A DNA stretch of 64,000 nt. It comes from Saccharothrix sp. ALI-22-I (GTDB lineage Bacteria > Actinomycetota > Actinomycetes > Mycobacteriales > Pseudonocardiaceae). The translations under genes were made by a program, and so were the position numbers. Within the stretch, counting starts at the first letter, position 1; the number at the start of each line of letters is the position of its first letter. Shown one piece after another: positions 9,768-19,573 of the stretch. The stretch is from assembly GCF_001984175.1 (NCBI RefSeq), contig NZ_MTQP01000066.1, positions 744,001 to 808,000 of the forward strand. Reading direction: 5' to 3'. The notes beneath the pieces are model-generated. The model made no database searches. It was not told the DNA's origin and was given only the letters and a program-made list of their open reading frames with translations.

Positions 9768-11570
9768 TCACAGCGCCGGGTAGGCGTTGCGCATGAGCTC
9801 CTGGAACTGGGCCGAGAACCAGTGGCCCGACAGCGGGGCGTTGGCCAGCGCACCGGAGAGGTTGTTGCCGTTGCGCGGGTTGCCGGTGTACGTCGGGTCG
9901 CACATCCGGTCGAAGCCCTTGCCCTCGTCGTTCGGGATCTGGGTGCTCGAACCGTCGGACTCACCCGGCGGCTTGATCCAGACGTAGGCGTCGATGTTCG
10001 GGCGCGGCGCCGCCTTCGGGCGCTCGCCGAGACCGGCACCGGACTGGTTGCACCAGTTGCCCTTCTGGATGCGGCGGTCGATGCGCGACTCGTTGACGTA
10101 GGTCGTCGGGTCGGTCGAGGTCGACTTGGCCGTCGGCCGGGCGGAACCGCCCCAGCCGTTGCGCGAGGTGTCGATCAGCATGCCGATGTTGGAGTTGAAG
10201 CCGTTCTTGATCAACTCGTCGCGGAACGCGGTGGCGAAGCTGAGCTCACCGTTGTGGTCGTTCCAGTCGACCCACTTCGACACTTCCTTGACCGGACGGC
10301 CGCCGACGACGTCGTCGACCTTCCAGAACGGCTCCTCCAACACGGAGTAGTTCGCGGTGTTCGTGATGAACCCGTGGACGTCGTCCTTGGTGGCGCCTTC
10401 ACGACCGATGACCGAAGCCATCATCCTGGCCGAGGCCTGGAAGTTGTCGTACTCCGGAACCGGGTCGCTCCAGCCGATCCAGCCGTGGTGGCCGGAGTCC
10501 AGGTAGTTGTAGACGTTCGGGATGTCGCCGAGCTTGGACACCGCGTACGCCACACCGTTCTGGTAGTTCTGGTTCGCCTTCATCGTGTCGCAGTTGGCCG
10601 TGGCCGTTGCGCGCGGCGAGACGTTGGTGACGAGGTTCGGCAGCGAGTCGATCTCGATCACCGCGACGATCCGCAGCCGGGCGTAAGCCGGCCGGGCCAG
10701 GATGCCCGCGATCTTGTCGATGTACTCGGTGCGGTAGCGGCCGATGTCGTTCGGGCCGAGCTCGCCGTTGGACGCCAGCGCCGCGCAGTCACGACCGGGC
10801 AGGTTGTAGATCACAACCTGGAAGACCAGCTGACCGTTGGGGTTCGCGGACAGCTGGGTGACGGCCTCGTCGAGGTGGTTCGCCAGCCCCATGGTGCCGG
10901 TGGTCGGCGAGCCGTTGCCGTCGATCGCGCTGATCCGGTCCATCCACACACCCGTGGGCTGGTTCGCGATCCGCGAGCCACCGGACTCCGCACGGGCACG
11001 AGCCGCCCACTGCGGGTTGACGTACACGCCCGCACCGACGTACGGGTTGTCCACGCGGGTGCCCGGGTTCGGGTTACCGGTGGTCGTCGTCGTGGTGGAC
11101 GTGCTGGTCGACGTGGTGGTGCTGGTGGGGACGACGTCCCCCGTGCAGACCGTCCCGTTGAGGCGGAACTGCGCGGGCACCGGGTTGGACCCGGTCCACG
11201 AGCCGTTGAAGCCGGGCGTCACCGACGTGCCGGTGCCCAGGTTCGGGCTCCACGAGGGGTTGCGGACCGTCACGCGGCTCCCGGACTGGGAGAACACGCC
11301 GTTCCAACCGCTCTGGACCGTCTGGCCGGCGGCGAAGTCCCACTCCAACGTCCAACCGCCGGAGATGGCGTCACCCAGGTTGGTGACCGTGACGCTGGCG
11401 CCGAATCCGCCTTGCCACTGATTCGTGATCGAATACGCCACCCGGCAACCGGGAGCAGCATTGGCAGTGGCTCCTGAAGCCACCACCCCGGCAACGGACA
11501 GGGCCGCCACCGAGGTAACCGCCAACGCCCCGGTGAGTTTCCGGGAACGTACAAACGTGCGCAGACTCAT
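9768..11570 (-). CDS. Secreted CBM2-GH6 cellobiohydrolase (Cel6B-like)
   Basis: A 600-residue secreted cellulase. Signal peptide 1-39 (ANAAPG junction); an N-terminal family 2 cellulose-binding module about 40-140 with the aromatic motifs TNQWQGGFGA and FNGSWTG; a Thr/Ser linker about 141-165; then GH6 to the end. Catalytic-region motifs are VVIYNLPGRDCAAL, VIEIDSLPNLVTN and MLIDTSRNGWGG. The long insertions around HGFITNTANYS that roof the active tunnel suggest an exo-acting enzyme that releases cellobiose from the non-reducing end, like Thermobifida Cel6B. ATG 11570 follows AAGGAGG. Two CelR/CebR operators lie 31 and 92 bp upstream. Confidence 0.93.
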   Translation of the reverse strand: MSLRTFVRSRKLTGALAVTSVAALSVAGVVASGATANAAPGCRVAYSITNQWQGGFGASVTVTNLGDAISGGWTLEWDFAAGQTVQSGWNGVFSQSGSRVTVRNPSWSPNLGTGTSVTPGFNGSWTGSNPVPAQFRLNGTVCTGDVVPTSTTTSTSTSTTTTTTGNPNPGTRVDNPYVGAGVYVNPQWAARARAESGGSRIANQPTGVWMDRISAIDGNGSPTTGTMGLANHLDEAVTQLSANPNGQLVFQVVIYNLPGRDCAALASNGELGPNDIGRYRTEYIDKIAGILARPAYARLRIVAVIEIDSLPNLVTNVSPRATATANCDTMKANQNYQNGVAYAVSKLGDIPNVYNYLDSGHHGWIGWSDPVPEYDNFQASARMMASVIGREGATKDDVHGFITNTANYSVLEEPFWKVDDVVGGRPVKEVSKWVDWNDHNGELSFATAFRDELIKNGFNSNIGMLIDTSRNGWGGSARPTAKSTSTDPTTYVNESRIDRRIQKGNWCNQSGAGLGERPKAAPRPNIDAYVWIKPPGESDGSSTQIPNDEGKGFDRMCDPTYTGNPRNGNNLSGALANAPLSGHWFSAQFQELMRNAYPAL

Positions 11571-11600
11571 GCATCGCCTCCTTGCGAGCAACCCGCCATC

Positions 11601-11614
11601 TGGGAGCGCTCCCA
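11601..11614. promoter_or_regulatory. CelR/CebR operator 1 of the GH6 cellobiohydrolase
   Basis: The perfect palindrome TGGGAGCGCTCCCA, the site bound by the LacI-family cellulase regulators CelR (Thermobifida) and CebR (Streptomyces), stands 30 bp before the start codon. Confidence 0.92.
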
Positions 11615-11661
11615 GCACATCCCGCCGAATCGGGATTCGACGCAAGACCGAAACAGCCGCC

Positions 11662-11686
11662 TGGGAGCGCTCCCAGACGTACGGTA
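11662..11686 (-). promoter_or_regulatory. CelR/CebR operator 2 and probable -10 element
   Basis: A second perfect TGGGAGCGCTCCCA at 11662-11675. On the minus strand TACCGT (11681-11686) lies five bases before it, matching the TACAGT element in the same position at the GH9 and second GH6 promoters. Confidence 0.85.
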
Positions 11687-11999
11687 ACGCACGACATGTC
11701 CTGTTGACGAGGGGTTGACCTGGACATAATCCGCGTCTATACCCGTGCGCGTACCCTGCCCCAGGCCGCTGACCTGCAGGTTTCAGCACTTCGTTTACCG
11801 ATGGGATTATCGGTTCGAGGTCAGCCGGAATCGATTCGGAGGGCAAACGGCGGCGACTCGGATCACCTGTTCAGCCGATTACGCGCAATGTTCCGGGAGC
11901 AGTTCGCCGTCGAATATTCGACACGGCGCCACGCGATCAAAGAACCAGGCAATCAGAAGATCATCGAATGGTTGTCGAACATTCGACGACCAATTCCGC
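11687..11999. other. Intergenic region with two TCGAA-N2-TTCGA palindromes
   Basis: No gene is supported here. GTCGAATATTCGAC (11909-11922) is a perfect palindrome and GTCGAACATTCGAC (11974-11987) repeats it with changes only in the two central bases, 65 bp away. They lie beyond the 3' end of the conserved gene at 12000 and 340-420 bp before the cellulase start. Confidence 0.6.
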
Positions 12000-12797
12000 C
12001 TAATGGCGGCCGGCCGCCTGATCCGAAAGGACCCGGACGGCTTCGTCCACCGCCGCCAGCCGTGCCCGCCGCACGGCCTCGGACAACGGCCGCAGCGCTT
12101 CGTCCCGAGCCCGCGTCGCGGTCGCCGAGACCGCCCCGCCGGGCGCGTCGGAGGCCGCCACGGTGAGGATCGCGGCGACTTCGGAGGCCCGCTGCAGAAC
12201 GCGCAGCGCCCGCGGCGGCATCCCGGCCGGCCACTCCACCTTCGAGTGCTCCGCGGACAGCCCGGCGATCTCGGCCCGCACGTTGGGCCGGTGCCGCGCC
12301 ACGTCCAACGTCACCAGCGCGGTGGCGGCCTCGCGCATCGCCGACGCCAAGCCGTGCTCGGCCTCGCCGATGGGCACGTACTCGGCGGTGGGCGCGCCCG
12401 GCAGGTCGAACACCGTCCACCGCATCACCCCGTCGGCCACCAGGTTGGGCACCAGGCCCACGCCGACGTCGGGCAGCACGGCGGCCTGGCCCGCGCGCAG
12501 CGCACACTTGTTGAGCGGACCGTTCCCGCCCAGCCCGCGCACGTCACCGGGCACGGGGATCACCAACCGGGCGGTGGTGGCCGAGGCGCGGCGCAGCGAC
12601 GCCAGCAGCAGGGCGGGGCCTACCGGGACCTCGTCGGGGCCGGGCAGGTCGAGCGCGGTCGCGGTGCCGTCGTCATCGGCGACCACTTCGTGCATCTCGG
12701 CCCAGAACCCCAAGGCGTCGAGGACGTCGTCGGCCGCGGCCGCACCATGCAGCCAGGCTGACGTCCAGACGACCAGCGTCGCACTCGCACAGGACAC
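12000..12797 (-). CDS. Conserved actinobacterial protein of unknown function next to hemH
   Basis: A 265-residue soluble protein. It is Ala/Val-rich, without signal peptide or clear membrane segment; visible landmarks are VVWTSAWLHGAAAADDVLDAL near the N-terminus and LPGPDEVPVGPALLLASLRR. I do not recognise a domain. Position suggests it corresponds to the conserved hypothetical gene that accompanies hemH in mycobacteria (Rv1486c region), though there it is transcribed the other way; this is an inference from context. The GTG at 12797 is chosen because the next upstream in-frame codons are out of the conserved-looking sequence; it lies 32 bp after the YcxB-like gene and is probably cotranscribed. 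Confidence 0.6.
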   Translation of the reverse strand: MSCASATLVVWTSAWLHGAAAADDVLDALGFWAEMHEVVADDDGTATALDLPGPDEVPVGPALLLASLRRASATTARLVIPVPGDVRGLGGNGPLNKCALRAGQAAVLPDVGVGLVPNLVADGVMRWTVFDLPGAPTAEYVPIGEAEHGLASAMREAATALVTLDVARHRPNVRAEIAGLSAEHSKVEWPAGMPPRALRVLQRASEVAAILTVAASDAPGGAVSATATRARDEALRPLSEAVRRARLAAVDEAVRVLSDQAAGRH

Positions 12798-12829
12798 GCC
12801 TACCGAGGGTACGCGGGCACCCGAACGGG

Positions 12830-13303
12830 TCAGGCCGCCGGGCCGACGTGTTCGACCAGCAGGGAGCGGAACTCCGCCACCGCGTCGGCGTCGGGGAACG
12901 CGCGGTGCGGCACGGCGTACACCGCGGTCGTGCCGGTCCTGAGCACGAAACCGCGCGCCGTCTCCACCCAACCGGGCAGTTCGGCCCAGCTCAGTTCGCT
13001 GCGCGCCGCCTCGCCGACGGACATCCGCAGCGAGTGCTCGTCCGCCGTGCCGGTCACGGTCTTGGCCGCCAGCGGGTGGTTGTGGAAGTTCACCGCGGTG
13101 CCCACCGGGACGAGTGCGATGATGATCACAGCGAGGACGAGCCCGAACACGCCCGCCAACGTCATGCCCATCACCAGCACGACGACGCCCAGCGCGGCGA
13201 GCGCCGCGGCGAACCACGGCGCCCACCGGTACAGCGGCACCGCGATGCGCAGCGCGTCACGCCAGTCCCCCGGTCGGGGCGACCAGCTGAAATCCACGCT
13301 CAC
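12830..13303 (-). CDS. Small membrane protein with YcxB-like C-terminal domain
   Basis: A 157-residue protein with two adjacent membrane helices (about 25-65, [22 protein letters not shown]) followed by a cytoplasmic domain with [22 protein letters not shown] and [11 protein letters not shown], the arrangement of YcxB-like proteins. The GTG at 13303 overlaps the hemH stop as GTGA, so translation is coupled to ferrochelatase. The role is unknown; the coupling suggests a link to haem or membrane homeostasis, as an inference only. Confidence 0.7.
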   Translation of the reverse strand: MSVDFSWSPRPGDWRDALRIAVPLYRWAPWFAAALAALGVVVLVMGMTLAGVFGLVLAVIIIALVPVGTAVNFHNHPLAAKTVTGTADEHSLRMSVGEAARSELSWAELPGWVETARGFVLRTGTTAVYAVPHRAFPDADAVAEFRSLLVEHVGPAA

Positions 13304-14343
13304 CGGCGAGCCCCCGGCGTCGGCCGCTTCGCGGGCTCGCAGCACAGCGTGGCGCAGAACGCCCCGTTGGTGGTGCACCCGAGGGCCGGGAAGTCCGACA
13401 GCTTGCGCACGGGTGCGTCCGCCAGGTGCTCGGCGACGAGTTCGGCCACGAGTTGGGCGAACCGCGGGTCGTCGTTGGGCGTGGCCGCGCGGGCGAAGCC
13501 CATACCCAGCTCCTGGGCACGCTCACGGGCCTCGGTGTCGAGGTCCCACACCACTTCCAGGTGATCGCTGACGAACCCGATCGGGCACACCACCACGTTC
13601 CGCACACCCTTGTCGTACAGGGTCTCGATGTGGTCCACGACGTCCGGCTCCAGCCACGGGATCTGCGGCGGCCCGGACCGCGACTGCCACACCACGTCGT
13701 AATCGGACAGCCCGACAGCCTCCGCGACCAGCCGGGACGCCTCGGCGACCTGCCGCGAGTAGAGGTGCCCGCCGCCCTCGGGCGGTCCGGCGGCCTTGTC
13801 CGCCGACACCGGCACCGAGTGCGCGGTGAACACCAGGCGGTACTCGTCACCCGGCCCGACGGGCAGGCGGGACGCGGCGGCGCGCACGGAGTCCGCGAAC
13901 GACTCGACGAACAGCGGGTGGTCGAAGAACTGGCGCAGCTTCACCAGCTCGGGGGCGTCCTCGACGGCCGCCCGCGCCCGCAGGATGTCCTCGTCGTACT
14001 GCCGGCACGCCGAGTAGCCGCCGTAGGCGCTGGTCGGGAAGACGAGGGCCCGCTTGACACCGGCGGCCTTCATCTCGGCCAGCGTGTCCTCGACCATCGG
14101 GTGCCAGTTGCGGTTGCCGAAGTAGATCGGCAGGTCCACCAGACCGCGCACCGCCTCGATCGCGGCGAGGTTGAGCGCGTTGATCGGGGACACGCCGCCG
14201 AAGTGCTGGTAGTGCTGCTCCACCTCGTCCAGCCGCTCGGGCGGGACACCCCGGCCGCGGGTCACGTTCTCCAGGAAGGGGCGGACGTCCTCGGGGCCTT
14301 CCGGTCCGCCGAAGGACAGCCAGAGCAGCGCGTCGTAACTCAC
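13300..14343 (-). CDS. hemH: Ferrochelatase (coproporphyrin type) with C-terminal Fe-S cysteines
   Basis: A 347-residue ferrochelatase that inserts iron into the porphyrin, coproporphyrin III in the actinobacterial pathway (hence also called cpfC). Motifs: [22 protein letters not shown] at the N-terminus, the metal-site histidine in [30 protein letters not shown], and [19 protein letters not shown]. The tail [15 protein letters not shown] holds the cysteines that ligate a [2Fe-2S] cluster in mycobacterial and other actinobacterial enzymes, with another ligand at Cys in [10 protein letters not shown]. The start is GTG 14343 with GAGGA eight bases upstream. It follows inhA, separated by a hairpin. 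Confidence 0.95.
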   Translation of the reverse strand: MSYDALLWLSFGGPEGPEDVRPFLENVTRGRGVPPERLDEVEQHYQHFGGVSPINALNLAAIEAVRGLVDLPIYFGNRNWHPMVEDTLAEMKAAGVKRALVFPTSAYGGYSACRQYDEDILRARAAVEDAPELVKLRQFFDHPLFVESFADSVRAAASRLPVGPGDEYRLVFTAHSVPVSADKAAGPPEGGGHLYSRQVAEASRLVAEAVGLSDYDVVWQSRSGPPQIPWLEPDVVDHIETLYDKGVRNVVVCPIGFVSDHLEVVWDLDTEARERAQELGMGFARAATPNDDPRFAQLVAELVAEHLADAPVRKLSDFPALGCTTNGAFCATLCCEPAKRPTPGARR

Positions 14344-14380
14344 CCGGACATCCTCGCGCCGGCACCCCGGGGCCGCACAA

Positions 14381-14414
14381 CCGGGTCGGCGTGATCGTCC
14401 GCACGCCGACCCGG
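14381..14414 (-). terminator. Hairpin between inhA and hemH
   Basis: CCGGGTCGGCGTG (14381-14393) pairs perfectly with 14402-14414 across an 8-base loop, 34 bp after the inhA stop and 37 bp before hemH. It can end or attenuate the fabG-inhA transcript. Confidence 0.75.
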
Positions 14415-14448
14415 ACTCCGTGCGTTACCGGGCTTGGAGAACCGGGCT

Positions 14449-15216
14449 TCAGAGCCCGAGGAAGTGCACGCCGCCGTCGACGAACACCATCGAACCGGTG
14501 GTGGCCGGGAACCAGTCGGACAACATCCCGCACACCGACTGGGCGACCGGCGTCGGGTCGTCCACGTTCCAGCCCAGCGGCGCCTTCTCGGCCCACATGG
14601 ACTCCAGCTCCGCGAAGCCGGGGATCGACTTGGCGGCCATCGTGCGCACCGGGCCCGCCGAGACGAGGTTCACCCGGATGCCCTGCGGGCCCAGGTCACG
14701 GGCCAGGTAGCGGTTGATCGACTCGAACGCCGCCTTGGCCGCGCCCATCCAGTTGTAGGCGGGCCACGCCTGGCGGGCGTCGAAGTCCAGGCCGACCACC
14801 GACGCGCCGCGGCCCATCAGCGGCAGCGTGGCCTGCACCAGCGCCTTGTAGGAGTACGCGGAGACGTGCATGGCCGTGGCCACGTCCTCCCACGGCGCGT
14901 CCATGAACGGCGCGCCCAGGCACGACGGCGGGGCGTAGCCGATCGCGTGCACGACGCCGTCCAGACCGTCCACGTGCTCGCGCACCCGGTCGGCCAGCGA
15001 GTCCAGGTGCTCCTGGTTCTGCACGTCGAGCTCGACCACCGGCGCGACCTGCGGCAGGCGCTTGGCGATGCGCTCCACCAGGCTCATCCGGCCGAAGCCG
15101 GTGAGCACGACCTGGGCGCCCTGCTCCTGCGCGACCCTGGCCACGTGGAAGGCGATCGACGCGTCCGTGATCACCCCGGTGATCAGCAGCCGCTTGCCTT
15201 CGAGCAGTCCCGTCAC
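14449..15216 (-). CDS. inhA: NADH-dependent enoyl-ACP reductase (InhA type)
   Basis: A 255-residue short-chain dehydrogenase-like enoyl-ACP reductase that performs the last step of each FAS-II elongation cycle. Motifs: nucleotide loop LLITGVITDASIAFHVA, AIGYAPPSCLGAPF, and the catalytic Tyr/Lys in YNWMGAAKAA; the C-terminus ends VDGGVHFLGL. The substrate-binding loop resembles mycobacterial InhA more than E. coli FabI. GTG 15216 has GGAGGA at a good distance. It forms a unit with fabG upstream (60-bp gap containing a 14-bp palindrome). Confidence 0.95.
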   Translation of the reverse strand: MTGLLEGKRLLITGVITDASIAFHVARVAQEQGAQVVLTGFGRMSLVERIAKRLPQVAPVVELDVQNQEHLDSLADRVREHVDGLDGVVHAIGYAPPSCLGAPFMDAPWEDVATAMHVSAYSYKALVQATLPLMGRGASVVGLDFDARQAWPAYNWMGAAKAAFESINRYLARDLGPQGIRVNLVSAGPVRTMAAKSIPGFAELESMWAEKAPLGWNVDDPTPVAQSVCGMLSDWFPATTGSMVFVDGGVHFLGL

Positions 15217-15245
15217 TGAAACGTCCTCCGAGAATGTTGTGCTTG

Positions 15246-15259
15246 GTACTTCGAAGTAC
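15246..15259. promoter_or_regulatory. 14-bp palindrome between fabG and inhA
   Basis: GTACTTCGAAGTAC is a perfect palindrome in the 60-bp fabG-inhA gap; ACTTCGA occurs twice in direct orientation here. It is a candidate operator or processing site; no regulator can be assigned. Confidence 0.5.
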
Positions 15260-15276
15260 TTCGAGCCCGGTGGCTC

Positions 15277-16026
<750 letters not shown>

Positions 16027-16067
16027 CTACCCCTAAGTACGCCACCATTGGCCGGGGGTGGATCACA

Positions 16068-18743
16068 ATGGTCAGGGTGACCGCTTTCGCCGAACACCTC
16101 CGGGCCGCGGTGGACGGCGACGTACTCGCCGATCCCGCCGACCGCGCCCTCTACTCCGTCGACGCCTCCAACTACCGCCACGTGCCCTCGGTCGTGGTCC
16201 GGCCCCGGTCGGTGGAAGGGGTGGTGGCGGCGGTCGGTGTGGCGGTCGAGCACAACGTGCCGATCACCAACCGGGGTGCGGGCACCTCGATCGCGGGCAA
16301 CTCGGCGGGGGCCGGGTTGGTGATCGACTTCTCCCGTTATCTCGATCAGGTGGTCTCGGTGGACCCGGTCGAGCGGATCGCGGTGGTGCAGCCGGGGCTG
16401 GTGCTGGACCGGCTGAACGACGCCGTCCGGCCGCACGGGCTGGTGTTCGGGCCGGACCCGTCCACGCACTCGCGCTGCACGCTCGGCGGGATGATCGGCA
16501 ACGACGCGTGCGGTTCGCACTCCGTCGCCTGGGGCAAGACCAGCGACAACGTGCACGCGTTGGACGTGCTGCTGGCGGACGGCCGGCGGTTCGACACGCG
16601 CACTCCCCCGCCGCTGGACCTGCCGGCCGTGGACCCGGCGTGGTTCCCCGCGCTGGACCGGCGGGTGTCCGGGTACCGGCTGGACGCGCTGCCGGACCTG
16701 ACCAGGGCGTTGGTCGGCTCCGAGGGCACGTGCGTGACCGTGCTCGGCGCGACGGTGAAGCTGGTGGAGGCGCCGCCGCGCCGGGTGCTGGCGGTGCTCG
16801 GGTTCGACGGCCCGTACGACGCCGCCGACCTGGCCCCGGCGCTGCGCGACCTGGACGTGCTCACGGTCGAGGGCCTGAACATCGAGCTGGCGCGGGCGGC
16901 GGGTGACGGGCTGCGGCTGCTGCCGCGTGGCGACAGCTGGCTGTTCGTGGAGACGACCGAGGACGCGGTCGCGCACCGGGCCGCCGGGCTCGCGCCGCAC
17001 TCGGTGGTGGTGACCGATCCGGGACGGCAGCGCACGCTGTGGCGGGTGCGGGAGGACGGCGCGGGTCTGGCGACCCGGATGGCGGACGGTGGCGAGGCGT
17101 GGGCCGGGTGGGAGGACGCGGCCGTGCCGCCCGAGCGGTTGGGCGCGTACCTGCGGGAGTTCGACGCGTTGTTGGCCGGGCACGGCAGGCGCGGCGTCAC
17201 GTACGGGCACTACGGCGAGGGCTGCGTCCACGTGCGGATCGACTTCGACTTCGCGCGCGGGCACCGGTCGTTCCTGGAGGACGCGGCGGATCTGGTGGTG
17301 GCGCACGGCGGGTCGTTGTCCGGTGAGCACGGCGACGGGCAGGCCCGGTCGGAGCTGCTGCCCCGGATGTACCCGCCGGCCGCGATCACCGCGTTCGGGC
17401 GGTTCAAGGCGGCGTTCGACCCGGACAACCGGATGAACCCGGGCCGGATCGTCGCGCCCGCGAAGCTGGACGAGGACCTGCGGGTGCTGGTCGCTCCCCC
17501 GGTGATCCCGACCCGGGCCCGGTTGGCGTTGCACGCCGACAGCGGTGATTTCGCGGCGGCGACGCGGCGGTGCGTCGGCGTGGGCAAGTGCCTGAACACG
17601 TCCGGTGGGGTGATGTGCCCGAGCTACCGGGCCACGCGGGAGGAGAAGCACTCCACCCGCGGCAGGGCGCGGTTGCTGTTCGAGATGATGGGCGGGCAGG
17701 TGGTGCGCGACGGGTGGCGGTCGGAGGAGGTCCGGGACGCGCTGGACCTGTGCCTGGGCTGCAAGGGGTGCAAGCGGGACTGCCCGGTGGACGTGGACAT
17801 GGCCACGTACAAGGCGGAGTTCCTGCACCACCACTACCGGGGGCGGGTGCGGCCGGCGGCGCACTACTCGATGGGCTGGCTGCCGTTGTGGTTGCGGCTG
17901 GGGTTGGTGAACGGGGTGAGTGCCCGGTTCAGCCGGTTCGGCGGTGTGACACCGGAGAGGTCGCTGCCGACGCCGGTGCGGTCGTTCCAGTCGCGGTTCG
18001 CCCCTGTCGTCCACGGCGGAACCGTGAATCGGGCAACGGCCGGTGATCGGGTGCTGCTGTTCCCGGACACGTTCACCAACCACTTCGAGCCGGGGATCGG
18101 CTTCGACGCGGCGGCGGTGCTCGGGCACGCCGGGCAGGGGGTGGAGGTGCCCAAGTCGGCGGTGTGCTGCGGGTTGACGTGGTTCTCCACCGGGCAGTTG
18201 GGCATGGCGCGGCGGGTGATCCGGCGGACTGCCCGGGCGCTGCGGCGGTGGACGGCGGACGGCGTGCCGGTGATCGGGTTGGAGCCGAGTTGCACGGCGT
18301 TCCTGCGTTCCGACGCGTTGGAGGTCGCCGGCGACGACCCTGATGTGATGCGGCTGGCGAAGTCGGTGCGGACGTTCGCCGAACACGTGTCGCCGCTGCT
18401 GGAGCCGTTGTCGGGCAGCGAGCGGGCGGTGGTGCAGCCGCACTGCCACCAGTACGCCGAGCTGGGGTTGGACGCCGACCGGGAGTTGCTGGCGAAGGCC
18501 GGGGTGAGCGCGTCGATGCTGGAGGGGTGCTGCGGTCTGGCGGGCAACTTCGGCTTCGAACGCGGGCATTACGACGTGTCGATGGCGGTGGGCGAGCAGA
18601 CCCTGTTCCCCGCCGTGCGGGCCGCCGATGCGGACACGGCGATCGTGGCCGACGGCTTCAGCTGCCGCACCCAGGTCCGCCACGGCTCCGACACCGAACC
18701 CGTCCACACCGCCACCCTGCTACGGCGCCGACTAGGCATCTGA
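16068..18743 (+). CDS. FAD- and Fe-S-dependent D-2-hydroxyacid dehydrogenase
   Basis: An 891-residue fusion of a GlcD-like flavin domain and a GlpC-like Fe-S domain. The FAD-binding PCMH domain (about 40-270) contains TNRGAGTSIAGNSAGAG and GGMIGNDACGSHSVAWG; the FAD C-terminal domain holds GHYGEGCVHVRIDFD and SGEHGDGQARSELLP. Then come two 4Fe-4S motifs (CVGVGKCLN with a distant CP, and CLGCKGCKRDCPVDV) and two CCG domains (CCGLTWFSTGQ and CCGLAGNFGFE). Family members oxidise D-lactate or D-2-hydroxyglutarate and pass electrons to the quinone pool. ATG 16068 is preceded by GGGGG; the longer frame from 15984 overlaps the fabG start. Confidence 0.9.
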   Translation: MVRVTAFAEHLRAAVDGDVLADPADRALYSVDASNYRHVPSVVVRPRSVEGVVAAVGVAVEHNVPITNRGAGTSIAGNSAGAGLVIDFSRYLDQVVSVDPVERIAVVQPGLVLDRLNDAVRPHGLVFGPDPSTHSRCTLGGMIGNDACGSHSVAWGKTSDNVHALDVLLADGRRFDTRTPPPLDLPAVDPAWFPALDRRVSGYRLDALPDLTRALVGSEGTCVTVLGATVKLVEAPPRRVLAVLGFDGPYDAADLAPALRDLDVLTVEGLNIELARAAGDGLRLLPRGDSWLFVETTEDAVAHRAAGLAPHSVVVTDPGRQRTLWRVREDGAGLATRMADGGEAWAGWEDAAVPPERLGAYLREFDALLAGHGRRGVTYGHYGEGCVHVRIDFDFARGHRSFLEDAADLVVAHGGSLSGEHGDGQARSELLPRMYPPAAITAFGRFKAAFDPDNRMNPGRIVAPAKLDEDLRVLVAPPVIPTRARLALHADSGDFAAATRRCVGVGKCLNTSGGVMCPSYRATREEKHSTRGRARLLFEMMGGQVVRDGWRSEEVRDALDLCLGCKGCKRDCPVDVDMATYKAEFLHHHYRGRVRPAAHYSMGWLPLWLRLGLVNGVSARFSRFGGVTPERSLPTPVRSFQSRFAPVVHGGTVNRATAGDRVLLFPDTFTNHFEPGIGFDAAAVLGHAGQGVEVPKSAVCCGLTWFSTGQLGMARRVIRRTARALRRWTADGVPVIGLEPSCTAFLRSDALEVAGDDPDVMRLAKSVRTFAEHVSPLLEPLSGSERAVVQPHCHQYAELGLDADRELLAKAGVSASMLEGCCGLAGNFGFERGHYDVSMAVGEQTLFPAVRAADADTAIVADGFSCRTQVRHGSDTEPVHTATLLRRRLGI

Positions 18744-18752
18744 CCCACCCGC

Positions 18753-18940
18753 GTGTCCAACACTCAGAACGCGCGTGTCCAACGTTCGGAACGGCCGTGT
18801 CCTACGTTCAGAACGGGCGAGTTGAACGCTCAGAACACGCGAGCTGGGGGATTTGCGCCGTAACAGCACGCTGGAACCTGAAGGTAGGACACGCGCGTTC
18901 TGAACGTTGGACACGCCCGTTCTGAACGTTGGACACGCGG
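18753..18940. repeat. 22-bp repeat array A in a convergent gap
   Basis: Five units start at 18753, 18775, 18797, 18819 and 18841, each exactly 22 bp apart; after a 24-bp break three units in the opposite orientation have their GGACAC element at 18887, 18909 and 18931, again 22 bp apart. The unit reads GTGTCCAAC, then GTTCnGAAC (itself palindromic), then CG-rich spacing. It lies between the 3' ends of the dehydrogenase and TetR genes, so it can fold into a large hairpin or end both transcripts. Confidence 0.9.
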
Positions 18941-19474
18941 TTAGGTGGGGCGGACGCCGGTTAGGGCGAGGGTTAGTAGGCGGTCGGCTTCGGTGGGGTT
19001 GCCTTCGGTGGACAGGGAGATGGCGCTGGTCAGTTTGAGGAGGTCGACTACGGCGACGTCGGGGCGGACGTCGCGTGTGCGTTGGGCTGCCGTGACCAGG
19101 TCCTCGGCGGCGGTGGTGATCATCGCGTGGCAGGTGGCGCCCAGGGACGGGTCGGCGCCGCGCATCAGGGACGCGGCCAGGCCTCGGTTGGCGGCCGCGT
19201 GCCTGCCTACCGCACGCAGCCAGGCCGCCAGTGCGGGTCCGGGTGGAAGTTCGGCGGCGATGGAACGGGCCTGGTCGCACAGGGCCTCGACGCGGTCGCG
19301 GAACACGGCTTCCAGCAGCGCCTGACGGGTCGGGAAGTGCCGGTGCAGGGTCGCCGAGCCGACGCCGGCGCGTCGGGCGATCTCCTCCAGTGACGCGTCC
19401 GCGCCGTGCTCGGCGATCGCGTCGCCGGCGACGGCGACGATCCGCTCCTGGTTGCGGCGCGCGTCGGCACGCAT
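18941..19474 (-). CDS. TetR-family transcriptional regulator
   Basis: A 177-residue TetR protein: N-terminal helix-turn-helix ADASLEEIARRAGVGSATLHRHFPTRQALLEAVF (about 25-60), followed by a divergent ligand-binding domain. ATG 19474 follows GGAGG at six bases. It is divergent from the NmrA-like reductase gene across a 99-bp gap, so that reductase is the likely target. The gap contains an inverted GGGTGG (19508-19513)/CCACCC (19547-19552). Confidence 0.92.
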   Translation of the reverse strand: MRADARRNQERIVAVAGDAIAEHGADASLEEIARRAGVGSATLHRHFPTRQALLEAVFRDRVEALCDQARSIAAELPPGPALAAWLRAVGRHAAANRGLAASLMRGADPSLGATCHAMITTAAEDLVTAAQRTRDVRPDVAVVDLLKLTSAISLSTEGNPTEADRLLTLALTGVRPT

Positions 19475-19573
19475 CAGGCCTCCGAGAAGAAAGAACTGGA
19501 CTAAGCGGGGTGGTCCTCCATATCGTACCGGCAAGCAAACGGGGGGCCACCCTGTTTATGGGCGAGGAGAACC

